A DNA stretch of 64,000 bases, from contig JADJWC010000004.1 in assembly GCA_016716565.1 (NCBI GenBank), forward strand, positions 434,001 through 498,000, given 5' to 3'. This DNA comes from a bacterium (GTDB taxonomy: Bacteria > Bacteroidota > Ignavibacteria > Ignavibacteriales > Ignavibacteriaceae). A program made the position numbers and the translations under genes. Positions 55,162 through 63,553 of this stretch are shown piece by piece (position 1 is the first letter of the stretch; each line of letters begins with the position of its first letter). Below the pieces are notes generated by a model that was not told the origin of the DNA, did no database searches, and was given only the letters and a program-made list of their open reading frames with translations.

Positions 55162-56031
55162 ATGATTAAAAGAAATCCATTAGAACAAATAAATGAAAAA
55201 CCACTTATACTGGATGGGGCAATAGGCAGCTATATTCAACAACTAGGATTTATAACTGATGATATCCTGTGGACAACAAAAGTGAACTTTGAAAATCCTG
55301 AATTAATAGTTCAAATTCACAGAGAATACATTGATGCGGGAGCAAATATTATTACTACTAATACATTCAGAACTAATCCAGCATCGTTAAATAAATCTGG
55401 TTTGTCTTTTTCATCACCAGATTACGTCAAACAGGCTGTGAGTCTGACCAATCAAGCAGCAGATGGTAGGAATGTATTGATTGCCGGTTCAAATGCACCA
55501 GCTGAAGATTGTTATCAAAAGATTCGAACTCTACCCTATGTTGAACTTGAGAAAAATCACAAATATCATATTGATTTACTTATAGATAACGATGTTCATT
55601 TTATTTTAAATGAAACACAAAGCCATGTAGATGAAATAAAAATTATTTGTCAGCATTGTGATAAAAATTCAATACCTTATGTAATCAGTTTATATCTTGA
55701 TGATAATTTAAATTTATTATCAGGTGAAAGCGTAGAATATGTTCTTACTTTTCTGCAAGATTACAATCCAATGGCAATTGGATTTAACTGTATATCTACT
55801 GAAGTATTTCAAAATCTAATCAGGAGCACGAAGTTACCTGTTCTCTGGGGATATTACTTAAATTGTGGAAGTGGTAGTCCTCAGGATAAAGTCATCAATT
55901 GTGGTATTAATCCTGATGAGTATTTACAAATCGTGAAGACATCGATGGAATATCATCCTTCGTTTGTTGGTTCTTGCTGCGGCTCTAATCCGGAACACAC
56001 AAAAAGTTTAAGGAAATTTTTTAATGAATAA
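55162..56031 (+). CDS. Homocysteine S-methyltransferase-family protein
   Basis: About 289 residues from the ATG at 55162; an earlier in-frame ATG at 55093 lies inside the preceding gene and adds non-family sequence. The fold is the Zn-dependent homocysteine-binding domain of MetH/BHMT/MmuM: LILDGAIGSYIQQLGF, ITTNTFRTNPASL, and the Zn cysteines in AIGFNC and GSCCGSNPEHT. Stand-alone members use S-methylmethionine, betaine or another methyl donor. The rest of a MetH is absent. It sits between glycosyltransferases and ispE, overlapping ispE by eight bases. Confidence 0.85.
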   Translation: MIKRNPLEQINEKPLILDGAIGSYIQQLGFITDDILWTTKVNFENPELIVQIHREYIDAGANIITTNTFRTNPASLNKSGLSFSSPDYVKQAVSLTNQAADGRNVLIAGSNAPAEDCYQKIRTLPYVELEKNHKYHIDLLIDNDVHFILNETQSHVDEIKIICQHCDKNSIPYVISLYLDDNLNLLSGESVEYVLTFLQDYNPMAIGFNCISTEVFQNLIRSTKLPVLWGYYLNCGSGSPQDKVINCGINPDEYLQIVKTSMEYHPSFVGSCCGSNPEHTKSLRKFFNE

Positions 56032-56878
56032 AATTACTGTCGATTCTCCCGCAAAAATCAACTTAGGATTAAACGTTGTAAGAAAGAGAGAAGATGGATT
56101 TCACGATTTGGAAACGGTGTTCATACCAATTATGCTTTCCGATAAAATGACTTTTGTTCGATCTGATAAACTGACTTTTGATAGCAACAATCAGCAAATG
56201 ATTGCAATAAAAGATAATCTGATTCTTCGGGCAATTCGGTTGTTGAAGTCAAATTTCGGACAAGATTTTAATCTCTCTATTTATGTTGAAAAAATTATTC
56301 CTATTGGAGGTGGATTAGGTGGAGGAAGCTCAAATGCAGCTGTGACATTGAAAACGATAAATAAAATGTTTAATCTTGGTTTTAGTTATAATGAGTTAGC
56401 AAAATTCGCACTAAACTTGGGTTCAGATGTGCCGTATTTTTTGAATCCTATCCCCTGTTTTGCTGAATCACGAGGTGAAATACTTCATCCGTTAAACGTG
56501 GAAATTCCATATCCTATTTTGATTGTGAATCCTGGAATTAAGATTGAAACGGCCTGGGCATTCAAAAAAATTAGTCCTGCAAAACCAGGGAAAAGTTTAA
56601 AAAGTATTTTCATAAATGGGGCACTGGATTTCGATGAACTAAAATCATTTGTAAAAAATGATTTCGAAGAAATCGTATTTGAAACTTTTCCGGAAATAAA
56701 AGATATAAAAAATGATTTGTATGCTTCAGGGGCGGAATTTGCTTTGATGAGCGGAACAGGTTCAACGGTTTATGGAATATTTACGAATCTTCAGAAAGCA
56801 GCTTGGGCGGAAGATTTTTTCAGAAAAAAATATTTTACGTACCTGAATATTCCTTTTGAAAAAGGTTCTATTACCTGA
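56024..56878 (+). CDS. ispE: 4-diphosphocytidyl-2-C-methyl-D-erythritol kinase
   Basis: A GHMP kinase of 284 residues in the non-mevalonate isoprenoid pathway. SPAKINLGLNVV at the start, the ATP-binding loop PIGGGLGGGSSNAA and the third motif ALMSGTGSTVYGIF are all visible. The length is typical. It overlaps the preceding gene by eight bases, and its last eight bases overlap the convergent S66 peptidase gene. Confidence 0.95.
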   Translation: MNKITVDSPAKINLGLNVVRKREDGFHDLETVFIPIMLSDKMTFVRSDKLTFDSNNQQMIAIKDNLILRAIRLLKSNFGQDFNLSIYVEKIIPIGGGLGGGSSNAAVTLKTINKMFNLGFSYNELAKFALNLGSDVPYFLNPIPCFAESRGEILHPLNVEIPYPILIVNPGIKIETAWAFKKISPAKPGKSLKSIFINGALDFDELKSFVKNDFEEIVFETFPEIKDIKNDLYASGAEFALMSGTGSTVYGIFTNLQKAAWAEDFFRKKYFTYLNIPFEKGSIT

Positions 56879-57812
56879 CTCCGCTTTCCAGAAATTCTAT
56901 TTTCTCACTGCGTAGATTAAGTTTAACTTTTACACCAAATGGAAATGTTACTAAATCATTAATATGACCATGCGGGAATGAATGGAATACCGGAATATTC
57001 AGTTTACCAAAATAATCTTCGATGACCTGTTCGAGTGTTAATGTCTTTTTATTTATATCTTTCTCAGTACAATCGATAAAGCTGCCCAGAATAATTCCTT
57101 TAACTTTTTTGAAAACATTATTCAGTTTTAGCTGATTTAACATTCTATCGATTTTGTAAGGAGGTTCACTAATTTCTTCCAGAAATAAAATGCTTTCTTT
57201 TAAATCAGGAAAATATTTACTACCTATTAATGAAGTCAGGACTGCAAGATTACCACCTAAAATTCTTCCACTTACTCCGGAAGGATTTTTTAGATTCCTC
57301 CCAAAAAGAAATTTTGCTTCAACCGGTTTTCGTTTTTTAACTGAAGAAATAGTTTCCCAAAAATTCTCTTCAGTAAAAGGACTAATGTTCCTTGAAAAAT
57401 TTGGGATAACCATTGGTCCTCCAAAAGTTACTAATCCAGCCTTCCTGAAAAACGCCATCTGAAGCGCAGTGATCTCACTAAAGCCAACTAATATTTTAGG
57501 ATTATTTTTAATCAGCTTGTAATCAATTTTATCCAACAATCTTACTGCACCATATCCACCACGAAGACAAAATATCGCCCTAACATTTTTATCAGAAAAC
57601 ATCTGGTGCAAGTCGGCTACTCTTTCCTCATCAGTGCCAGCAAGATAACCTCGCACTTTACCAACATTTTTCCCCATAGTAGTTGAATATCCAAGATTAT
57701 CAATGTAACTGATTCCACTTTCAATCAGTGATAAGTCTTCAGGTGATGAAGCAGGCGAAATGATTCCTATCAGATCTCCATTTTTTAGTTTATTTGGTTT
57801 AATAATATTCAT
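56871..57812 (-). CDS. LD-carboxypeptidase (S66 family)
   Basis: A 313-residue enzyme that removes the terminal D-Ala from muropeptide tetrapeptides for recycling, usually cytosolic. GDLIGIISPASSPEDLSLI, FCLRGGYGAVRLLDKIDY, the nucleophile Ser in GFSEITALQM, the Glu in FLEEISEPPYKIDRML and the His in FPHGHINDLVTFPFG give a complete Ser-Glu-His set. No signal peptide is present. It faces the GT-B gene divergently across about 220 bases and converges on ispE with an 8-base overlap. Confidence 0.92.
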   Translation of the reverse strand: MNIIKPNKLKNGDLIGIISPASSPEDLSLIESGISYIDNLGYSTTMGKNVGKVRGYLAGTDEERVADLHQMFSDKNVRAIFCLRGGYGAVRLLDKIDYKLIKNNPKILVGFSEITALQMAFFRKAGLVTFGGPMVIPNFSRNISPFTEENFWETISSVKKRKPVEAKFLFGRNLKNPSGVSGRILGGNLAVLTSLIGSKYFPDLKESILFLEEISEPPYKIDRMLNQLKLNNVFKKVKGIILGSFIDCTEKDINKKTLTLEQVIEDYFGKLNIPVFHSFPHGHINDLVTFPFGVKVKLNLRSEKIEFLESGVR

Positions 57813-58031
57813 CTTGTATTTAATTCTAATTTTGTTTGTAAAAAATTGTATTTATTCCCGCCTAATGCAAGCCTGTTATTAATTAATTGTTAATTATTTT
57901 TTCAGTAGCGATTAATCTATTTTTATGTGATTCCAATCAAATCTTTCACAGTAGCTTTTAATTGCATCCATTAAGATTTATTATTTTTTTATATTTCATT
58001 TACAAAAGGTGGTTATTTTTAATATTGTAAA

Positions 58032-59099
58032 ATGAACAAGAAAAAAATTTTATACATATGTGGTTCGATGAATCAAACCACACAGATGCACAAAATTTCA
58101 CTCGAACTCCCTGAACATGATGCTTACTTCACACCATTTTTTGATACCGGTTTTTTAGGATTATTGAACAGATTAAAATTAATCGAATTTACAATTTTGG
58201 GTGGAGTATTCAAGCGTAACACACTTAATTACCTCTCAGAGAATAAATTAAAAATAGATTATCGTGGCAAGAATGATGACTATGATCTGGTAATTACTTC
58301 TCAGGATATTACAGTTCCCAGGAATATTAAAAAATTTAAGACTATCCTCATTCAGGAAGGAATGACCGATCCCCCTGACTGGAGATATCACGTTACCAGA
58401 TTTTTGCATTTACCTCGCTGGTGTGCGAGCACATCGATGACCGGCTTGTCGCACCAGTATGATTACTTTTGTGTTGCATCGGAAGGATTCAGAAATCAAT
58501 TTATTGAAAGAGGAATTAATCCAAGCAAAATCAGGGTTACAGGCATCCCCAACTTTGATAATTTTGATGAAATGAGAGATCTTAAATTTGAATACAAGAA
58601 TTTTGTCTTAGTTGCTACTTCGGATATCAGAGAAACTTTAAAATATGAGAATCGAAAAAAACTGATTAATTATGCGCTTAAAATTGCTAATGGTCGGAAA
58701 CTAATATTTAAACTCCATCCGAATGAAAAAGTAAAAAAGAGAATTGATGAAATAAAGAAATATGCACCGGAAGCATTGGTTTATCACGGTGTAAGCATTG
58801 ATCCATTGCTGGCAAATTGTGATGTCTTCATTACTAAATATTCAAGTACTATTTTCCCGGCATTTGTTCTCGGTAAAGAAGTTCATTGTGCAATTGATAA
58901 TGAAGAGCTAAAAAAATTAGTACCGATTCAAAATGGCGGTACTTCGGCAAAAAATATCGCAGAAGTAGCTAACGAATTGTTAACATCATCCCGCTCCGTT
59001 GTAAGGGGAAGAGAAAAAGATAAATATTATTCTGATCTCCGGAATAATTTAAAGTATCTTCTTAAACGCAAAGTAGCTCGAACAAATACCGGGCACTGA
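58032..59099 (+). CDS. GT-B fold transferase, CDP-glycerol glycerophosphotransferase-like
   Basis: A 355-residue protein with the pattern of the CDP-glycerol:polyglycerophosphate transferase/UDP-GlcNAc 2-epimerase-like superfamily. KTILIQEGMTDPPDWRYHVT lies near the middle, then RVTGIPNFDNF, LIFKLHPNEKVKKR and DVFITKYSSTIFPAFVLGKE. There is no signal or clear membrane segment. It heads the ulosonic-acid gene cluster and is a candidate for the enzyme transferring the CMP-activated sugar or building its acceptor; this is inference. AAAGGTGG lies 20 bases upstream of the ATG, rather far for a ribosome binding site. Confidence 0.75.
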   Translation: MNKKKILYICGSMNQTTQMHKISLELPEHDAYFTPFFDTGFLGLLNRLKLIEFTILGGVFKRNTLNYLSENKLKIDYRGKNDDYDLVITSQDITVPRNIKKFKTILIQEGMTDPPDWRYHVTRFLHLPRWCASTSMTGLSHQYDYFCVASEGFRNQFIERGINPSKIRVTGIPNFDNFDEMRDLKFEYKNFVLVATSDIRETLKYENRKKLINYALKIANGRKLIFKLHPNEKVKKRIDEIKKYAPEALVYHGVSIDPLLANCDVFITKYSSTIFPAFVLGKEVHCAIDNEELKKLVPIQNGGTSAKNIAEVANELLTSSRSVVRGREKDKYYSDLRNNLKYLLKRKVARTNTGH

Positions 59100-59109
59100 C
59101 CTTTCCAAA

Positions 59110-59919
59110 TTGAATACATCACTTAAAATTGTTTCAGTAATTCAAGCTCGTATGGGATCGACACGTTTGCCTGGAAAAGTGCTTCTTCCACTAGCTGACA
59201 AGCCTTTAATATTAAGAATGCACGAACGTGTGAAGCTTTCAAAATATGCAGGAGAAATTGTTATTGCAGTTACAAACGACCAATCTGATAATCAACTCTT
59301 CAATCTGTGTCAGCAAAATGGAATTAATGTATTTCGTGGTCATCCACTTGATCTGCTTGATCGCCATTATCAAGCAGCAAAAAAATTCAATGCTGATGTC
59401 GTCCTCAAAATACCTTCAGACTGTCCATTAATTGATCCGGAAATTATTGATAAAGTCATCCTGTATTATATTAACAACAGAGAAAAATTTGACTTTGTGA
59501 GTAACCTGCATCCTCCAACCTATCCGGACGGAAATGATGTTGAGGTGATGAGTTTTAAAACGCTCGAGAGCGCTTGGATCAATGCAAAAAAAGATTTTGA
59601 ACGTGAACACTCAACACCCTACATTTGGGAAAACCCAGATAAATTCAGAATAGGAAATGTTGAGTGGGAAACCAGAAAAGATTATTCAATGACTCACAGG
59701 TTTACTATCGATTACAAGGAAGACTATGAGTTTATAAGAAGAGTTTACGAGGAACTATATCCAACAAATAAAAGATTCGGATTAAATGATATTCTTAATC
59801 TGCTCGAAGAAAAACCTGAAATAAAAAAAATAAATGAAGTTTATGCCGGAGTTAATTGGTACAGAAATCATCTCAATGAACTGAAAACAATTTCTCCGGA
59901 ACAAACAAAAAATATTTAG
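59110..59919 (+). CDS. SpsF/NeuA-like cytidylyltransferase
   Basis: A 269-residue nucleotidyltransferase of the cytidylyltransferase family (SpsF, CMP-sialic acid synthetase-like). The N-terminus VSVIQARMGSTRLPGKVLLP is the nucleotide-binding signature, and VLKIPSDCPLIDPEIIDKVI holds the metal-binding Asp. It probably activates a 3-deoxy-ulosonic acid with CMP. The start is TTG at 59110, 10 bases after the previous stop, without a visible Shine-Dalgarno; no nearer ATG keeps the signature. It is the second gene of the cluster. Confidence 0.88.
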   Translation: MNTSLKIVSVIQARMGSTRLPGKVLLPLADKPLILRMHERVKLSKYAGEIVIAVTNDQSDNQLFNLCQQNGINVFRGHPLDLLDRHYQAAKKFNADVVLKIPSDCPLIDPEIIDKVILYYINNREKFDFVSNLHPPTYPDGNDVEVMSFKTLESAWINAKKDFEREHSTPYIWENPDKFRIGNVEWETRKDYSMTHRFTIDYKEDYEFIRRVYEELYPTNKRFGLNDILNLLEEKPEIKKINEVYAGVNWYRNHLNELKTISPEQTKNI

Positions 59920-59952
59920 CGTTATATTATAAACACAACTACTAATTAAGCT

Positions 59953-61287
59953 ATGCCAAATAAAGTTGATTTCAATAAAGACTATCCATCAATAAAAAAA
60001 TCAGACGAGATTTATCAGAAAGCATTAAACTTAATTCCTTGCACAACCCAGACACTCGCAAAAGGTCCGCAGCAAAATGTAAAAGGAGTTGCTCCAAAAT
60101 ATTTAGTCAGAGGAAAAGGTTCACATGTTTGGGACGTTGACGGAAATGAATATCTGGATTTTAATATGGGTATCGGTCCACTCTCACTTGGTTATGCTTA
60201 TGACAAAATTGATGAAGCCATAAAGAAACAACTGGAAGACGGAATTACTTTTTCATTGATGCATCCGCTGGAGGTTGAAGTTGCTGAGATGTTGAATAAA
60301 ATAATTCCAAATGCTGAGTCAATCAGGTACAGTAAGTCCGGTGCTGATATTACTTCAGCTGCAATCCGGGTTTCAAGAGCTTTCACAAAAAGAAATAAAG
60401 TTTTATGCTGTGGTTATCATGGCTGGCACGATTGGTATATCTCAGTTACAGATAGAAATGCTGGAATCCCTAATGTAATTCAGAATTTGACTTTCACATT
60501 TAATTACAACGACATTCAATCTGTAATCGATTCTATTGATGAAGATACCGCCGCTGTAATTCTTGAACCGTTTGTGTTTGAAGCTCCGAAAGATAATTTT
60601 CTGCATAAATTACGCGATGTCTGTGATAGGAATGGTACACTTTTAATATTTGATGAAATGTGGACAGGATTCAGAATTGCAATTGGTGGTGCACAGGAAT
60701 ACTTCGGCGTTAAAGCTGATCTTGCTTGTTTCTCAAAAGCAGTAGCTAATGGAATGCCTATCGGAATTTTGGCTGGAAGAAAAGATGTAATGAGTGTGCT
60801 CGAAAAGGATGTTTTCTTTTTTACAACATTTGGCGGAGAAGCTTTATCTTTAGCAGCAGTCAAAGCTACAATTACTGAATTAAAGGAAAAGAATGTCCCC
60901 GCATATCTTGCAAAGCAAGGAACGAAGCTGAAAGATGGCTACAACTCAGTAGCAGAACAATTAAATATGCCTTATACAAAATGTATCGGATTTGAATGCC
61001 GTTCACTTATTACTTTTGATGCTTCTGCTGGCAATCCGTTGGAAATGAAATCACTTGTTCAGCAGGAGATGATTAAACGCGGAATTCTCTGGGGAGGTTT
61101 TCATAACATGAGCTTCTCTCATTCAGATCATGATGTTGAATATACTTTAAAAGTTTATCGCGAAGTTCTGCCAATCTTGAAAAAAGCCGTCGATGAGAAA
61201 AATGTAAAAGGATATCTGAAAGGTGAACCGGTAGAACCTGTATTCAGAAAAGTTTCAAACTTTAACACTAAACCAAAGAAGAAATAA
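59953..61287 (+). CDS. Class III aminotransferase, glutamate-1-semialdehyde aminomutase-like
   Basis: A PLP enzyme of 444 residues. YLVRGKGSHVWDVDGNEYLD at the N-terminus, YSKSGADITSAAIRVSRAF, CCGYHGWHDWYI, the Asp of LLIFDEMWTGFR and the PLP Lys in CFSKAVANGMPIGILAGRKD give a complete class III set. It resembles glutamate-1-semialdehyde aminomutase, but its place in a sugar cluster suggests it transaminates a sugar aldehyde or ketone rather than making haem precursor. It replaces the DegT/PseC-type aminotransferase usual in such clusters. A C-terminal extension (KGYLKGEPVEPVFRKV) is present. Confidence 0.88.
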   Translation: MPNKVDFNKDYPSIKKSDEIYQKALNLIPCTTQTLAKGPQQNVKGVAPKYLVRGKGSHVWDVDGNEYLDFNMGIGPLSLGYAYDKIDEAIKKQLEDGITFSLMHPLEVEVAEMLNKIIPNAESIRYSKSGADITSAAIRVSRAFTKRNKVLCCGYHGWHDWYISVTDRNAGIPNVIQNLTFTFNYNDIQSVIDSIDEDTAAVILEPFVFEAPKDNFLHKLRDVCDRNGTLLIFDEMWTGFRIAIGGAQEYFGVKADLACFSKAVANGMPIGILAGRKDVMSVLEKDVFFFTTFGGEALSLAAVKATITELKEKNVPAYLAKQGTKLKDGYNSVAEQLNMPYTKCIGFECRSLITFDASAGNPLEMKSLVQQEMIKRGILWGGFHNMSFSHSDHDVEYTLKVYREVLPILKKAVDEKNVKGYLKGEPVEPVFRKVSNFNTKPKKK

Positions 61288-61288
61288 A

Positions 61289-62112
61289 GTGACTGTCGAA
61301 AAGAAATTATCGGAATTATTTTCCCTAAAAGAAAAGTTGCTGTTGTAACCGGTGCTCTCGGGTTAATCGGAAAACATCATTGTCATGCACTCGCAGATGC
61401 AGGTGCAAGTGTTGTAGTATGTGATTTGAATGAAACCGAATGCGCTGATTTTGCTTCTTCTCTTTCGGTCTTGTCGTTAGGCATTTCTGCCGACATCACC
61501 AATAAAAAATCTGTTAAAGAACTCAGAAACAAAATTCTCAGTAATTATGGTAAGATTGATATTCTTGTTAACAATGCTGCCATAAATGATAAGTTTGAAG
61601 ATCCGCTTGCAGCGTTGGAAGAATCAAAATTTGAAAACTATCCTGTTGAAATGTTCAGAAAGTCACTTGAAGTAAATGTAACCGGAATGTTCCTTTGCTC
61701 GCAGGTTCTCGGAACTGAAATGGCAAACAAAGGTTACGGAAGCATAATAAATGTCGCATCGACTTATGGAATTGTTGCACCTGATCAATCAATCTATAAA
61801 AATGAAAAAGGTGAACAGACATTTTATAAATCTGCTGCTTATCCAGTTACAAAAGGTGCCGTAATTTCTTTCACAAGATTTCTTGCAGCATATTGGGGAA
61901 ACAAAGGTGTTAGAGTAAATACTCTTTCTCCCGGCGGTGTAAAAGATGGACAGGAAGAGTTTTTCGTGAAGAATTATTCAACTAAAACACCACTCGGAAG
62001 AATGGCTCACCCTACTGATTACAAGGGGGCTTTAGTTTTTCTTGCGAGTGATGCTTCAAGTTATATGACGGGTGCTAATCTCATAGTTGACGGAGGCTGG
62101 ACAGCATGGTAA
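61289..62112 (+). CDS. Short-chain dehydrogenase/reductase, frameshifted near the start
   Basis: About 274 residues when repaired. The start is GTG at 61289, two bases after the aminotransferase stop, reading MTVEKKLSELFSLKEK. Adding one A to the run at 61332-61335 continues it as VAVVTGALGLIGKHHCHALA, the Rossmann motif. The later part has LVNNAAINDKF, the Ser region INVASTYGI, the active-site YPVTK and a closing LIVDGGWTAW. Without the repair only the frame from about 61426 is open, which lacks the nucleotide-binding loop. It could oxidise a sugar hydroxyl to supply the adjacent aminotransferase; this is inference. It overlaps the phosphatase gene by seven bases. Confidence 0.85.
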
Positions 62113-62633
62113 TCGATAATCAACTCAAGCAAAAAAATCTTCATCTAAAAGAGAAACTCGAAAAGATTAAAATCGTTCTGACTGATAATGATGGTGTTCT
62201 TACTGATACAGGTGTTTACTTTTCCGCCAAAGGCGAAGAGCTTAAAAGATTTTCAATCAGAGATGGAATGGGTGTTGAAAGACTAAGAAAATATGCTGGC
62301 GTTGAAACCATAATTGTAACCGGTGAAGAATCAGGTTCTGTAAAAGCGCGGGCTGAAAAGTTAAAAATGAATGAATATTATCTTGGCGTGAAGAAAAAAG
62401 AGGAAGTCTTTTCTGAAATTATGAAAAAGCACAAATTAACCTCGAATGAAATTGCTTATGTGGGAGATGATTCAAATGATTTTGAAGTAATGAAACTTGC
62501 AGGATTCAAAGCCACTCCTTCAGATGGTATGAGTTTCATTAAAGAAATTGCAGATTATGTTTGCGAAAATAAAGGCGGTAACGGTGCTTTCAGAGAAGTC
62601 GCCGAATTAATTATAGCTTTCAAAACGAAATAA
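62106..62633 (+). CDS. KdsC-like HAD phosphatase
   Basis: A 175-residue C0-type HAD phosphatase of the KdsC family, which removes phosphate from 3-deoxy-ulosonic acid phosphates such as Kdo-8-P or NulO-9-P. Motif I is LTDNDGVLTDTGVYF, motif II IIVTGEESGSVKARAEKL, the Lys region LGVKKKEEVF and motif IV AYVGDDSNDFEVMKLAG. It lacks a cap domain and normally acts as a tetramer. In this setting it probably dephosphorylates the product of the NeuB-like enzyme encoded next. It overlaps the SDR gene by seven bases. Confidence 0.9.
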   Translation: MVIDNQLKQKNLHLKEKLEKIKIVLTDNDGVLTDTGVYFSAKGEELKRFSIRDGMGVERLRKYAGVETIIVTGEESGSVKARAEKLKMNEYYLGVKKKEEVFSEIMKKHKLTSNEIAYVGDDSNDFEVMKLAGFKATPSDGMSFIKEIADYVCENKGGNGAFREVAELIIAFKTK

Positions 62634-62663
62634 TAATATTATTCTTTAAATGAGAATTTGAAT

Positions 62664-63535
62664 ATGAGATCAATCAAAGCTGGAAGGATAAATATTGGTG
62701 ATGGAAATCCGGTTTTTATTGTTGCAGAAATCGGAATCAATCACAATGGTTCATTAGAAATTGCAAAAAAATTAATCGATGGTGCAAAAGCTGCAGGATG
62801 TGATGCAGTCAAATTTCAGAAAAGAACTCCTGAAATCTGCGTTCCAAAAGACCAATGGAGTATTGAAAGAGATACTCCCTGGGGCAGAATGACTTACATC
62901 GATTACAGATACAAAGTTGAATTTACAAAGGACGATTATGCAGAAATTGATAAGTTCTGCAAAGAGAAAAATATTTTTTGGTTCGCTTCCTGCTGGGATG
63001 AAGCAGCAGTAGATTTTATTGAACAATTTGATGTACCTATTTACAAAACTGCATCTGCTTCACTTACGGATATAAATCTTCTGCTGAAACATAAAAAATT
63101 GAATAAAGCAACGATTGTTTCAACGGGTATGTCAACTTTGGAAGAAATTGAAGTTGCTGAGAATTTATTCGAAGGAAAAATATTCTTATTGCACATTCAA
63201 CATCTTCCTATCCCTGTCCGAATGAAGAACTGAATTTAAAGATGATTACAACATTGCGAAATAAATATCCTGAAATTCCGATTGGATATTCAGGACACGA
63301 AACCGGGTTAGCTCCTACCTGGGCTGCTGTTTCACTCGGTGCTAACTTTGTCGAAAGACACATTACTCTTGACCGGGCAATGTGGGGCAGCGATCAGGCT
63401 GCATCTGTAGAAGTTGACGGATTTCACCGGCTCGTAAGAAACATTCGTGATATTGAAATTGCTTTAGGTGACGGAATAAAGCGGGTTTATCCGAGTGAAA
63501 TGAGTGCAAGAACAAAGTTAAGAAGAGTAAAATAA
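62664..63535 (+). CDS. NeuB/SpsE-family ulosonic acid synthase, frameshifted
   Basis: A PEP-condensing enzyme of the N-acetylneuraminate (or legionaminate/pseudaminate) synthase family. The start ATG at 62664 reads MRSIKAGRINIG; an earlier TTG at 62658 is less likely. PVFIVAEIGINHNGSLEIAK, GCDAVKFQKRTPEICV and VPIYKTASASLTDINLL lie in the first part. The second, in another frame, has PIGYSGHETGLAPTWAAVSL and ERHITLDRAMWGSDQAASVE. Adding one A near 63195 reads LLHNSTSSYPCPNEELNLK, the family sequence, and joins them. A C-terminal SAF (antifreeze) domain is absent, so it is the short form of about 290 residues. It follows the KdsC-like gene by 30 bases. Confidence 0.88.
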
Positions 63536-63553
63536 TTTCGACTAAAAAAGATC

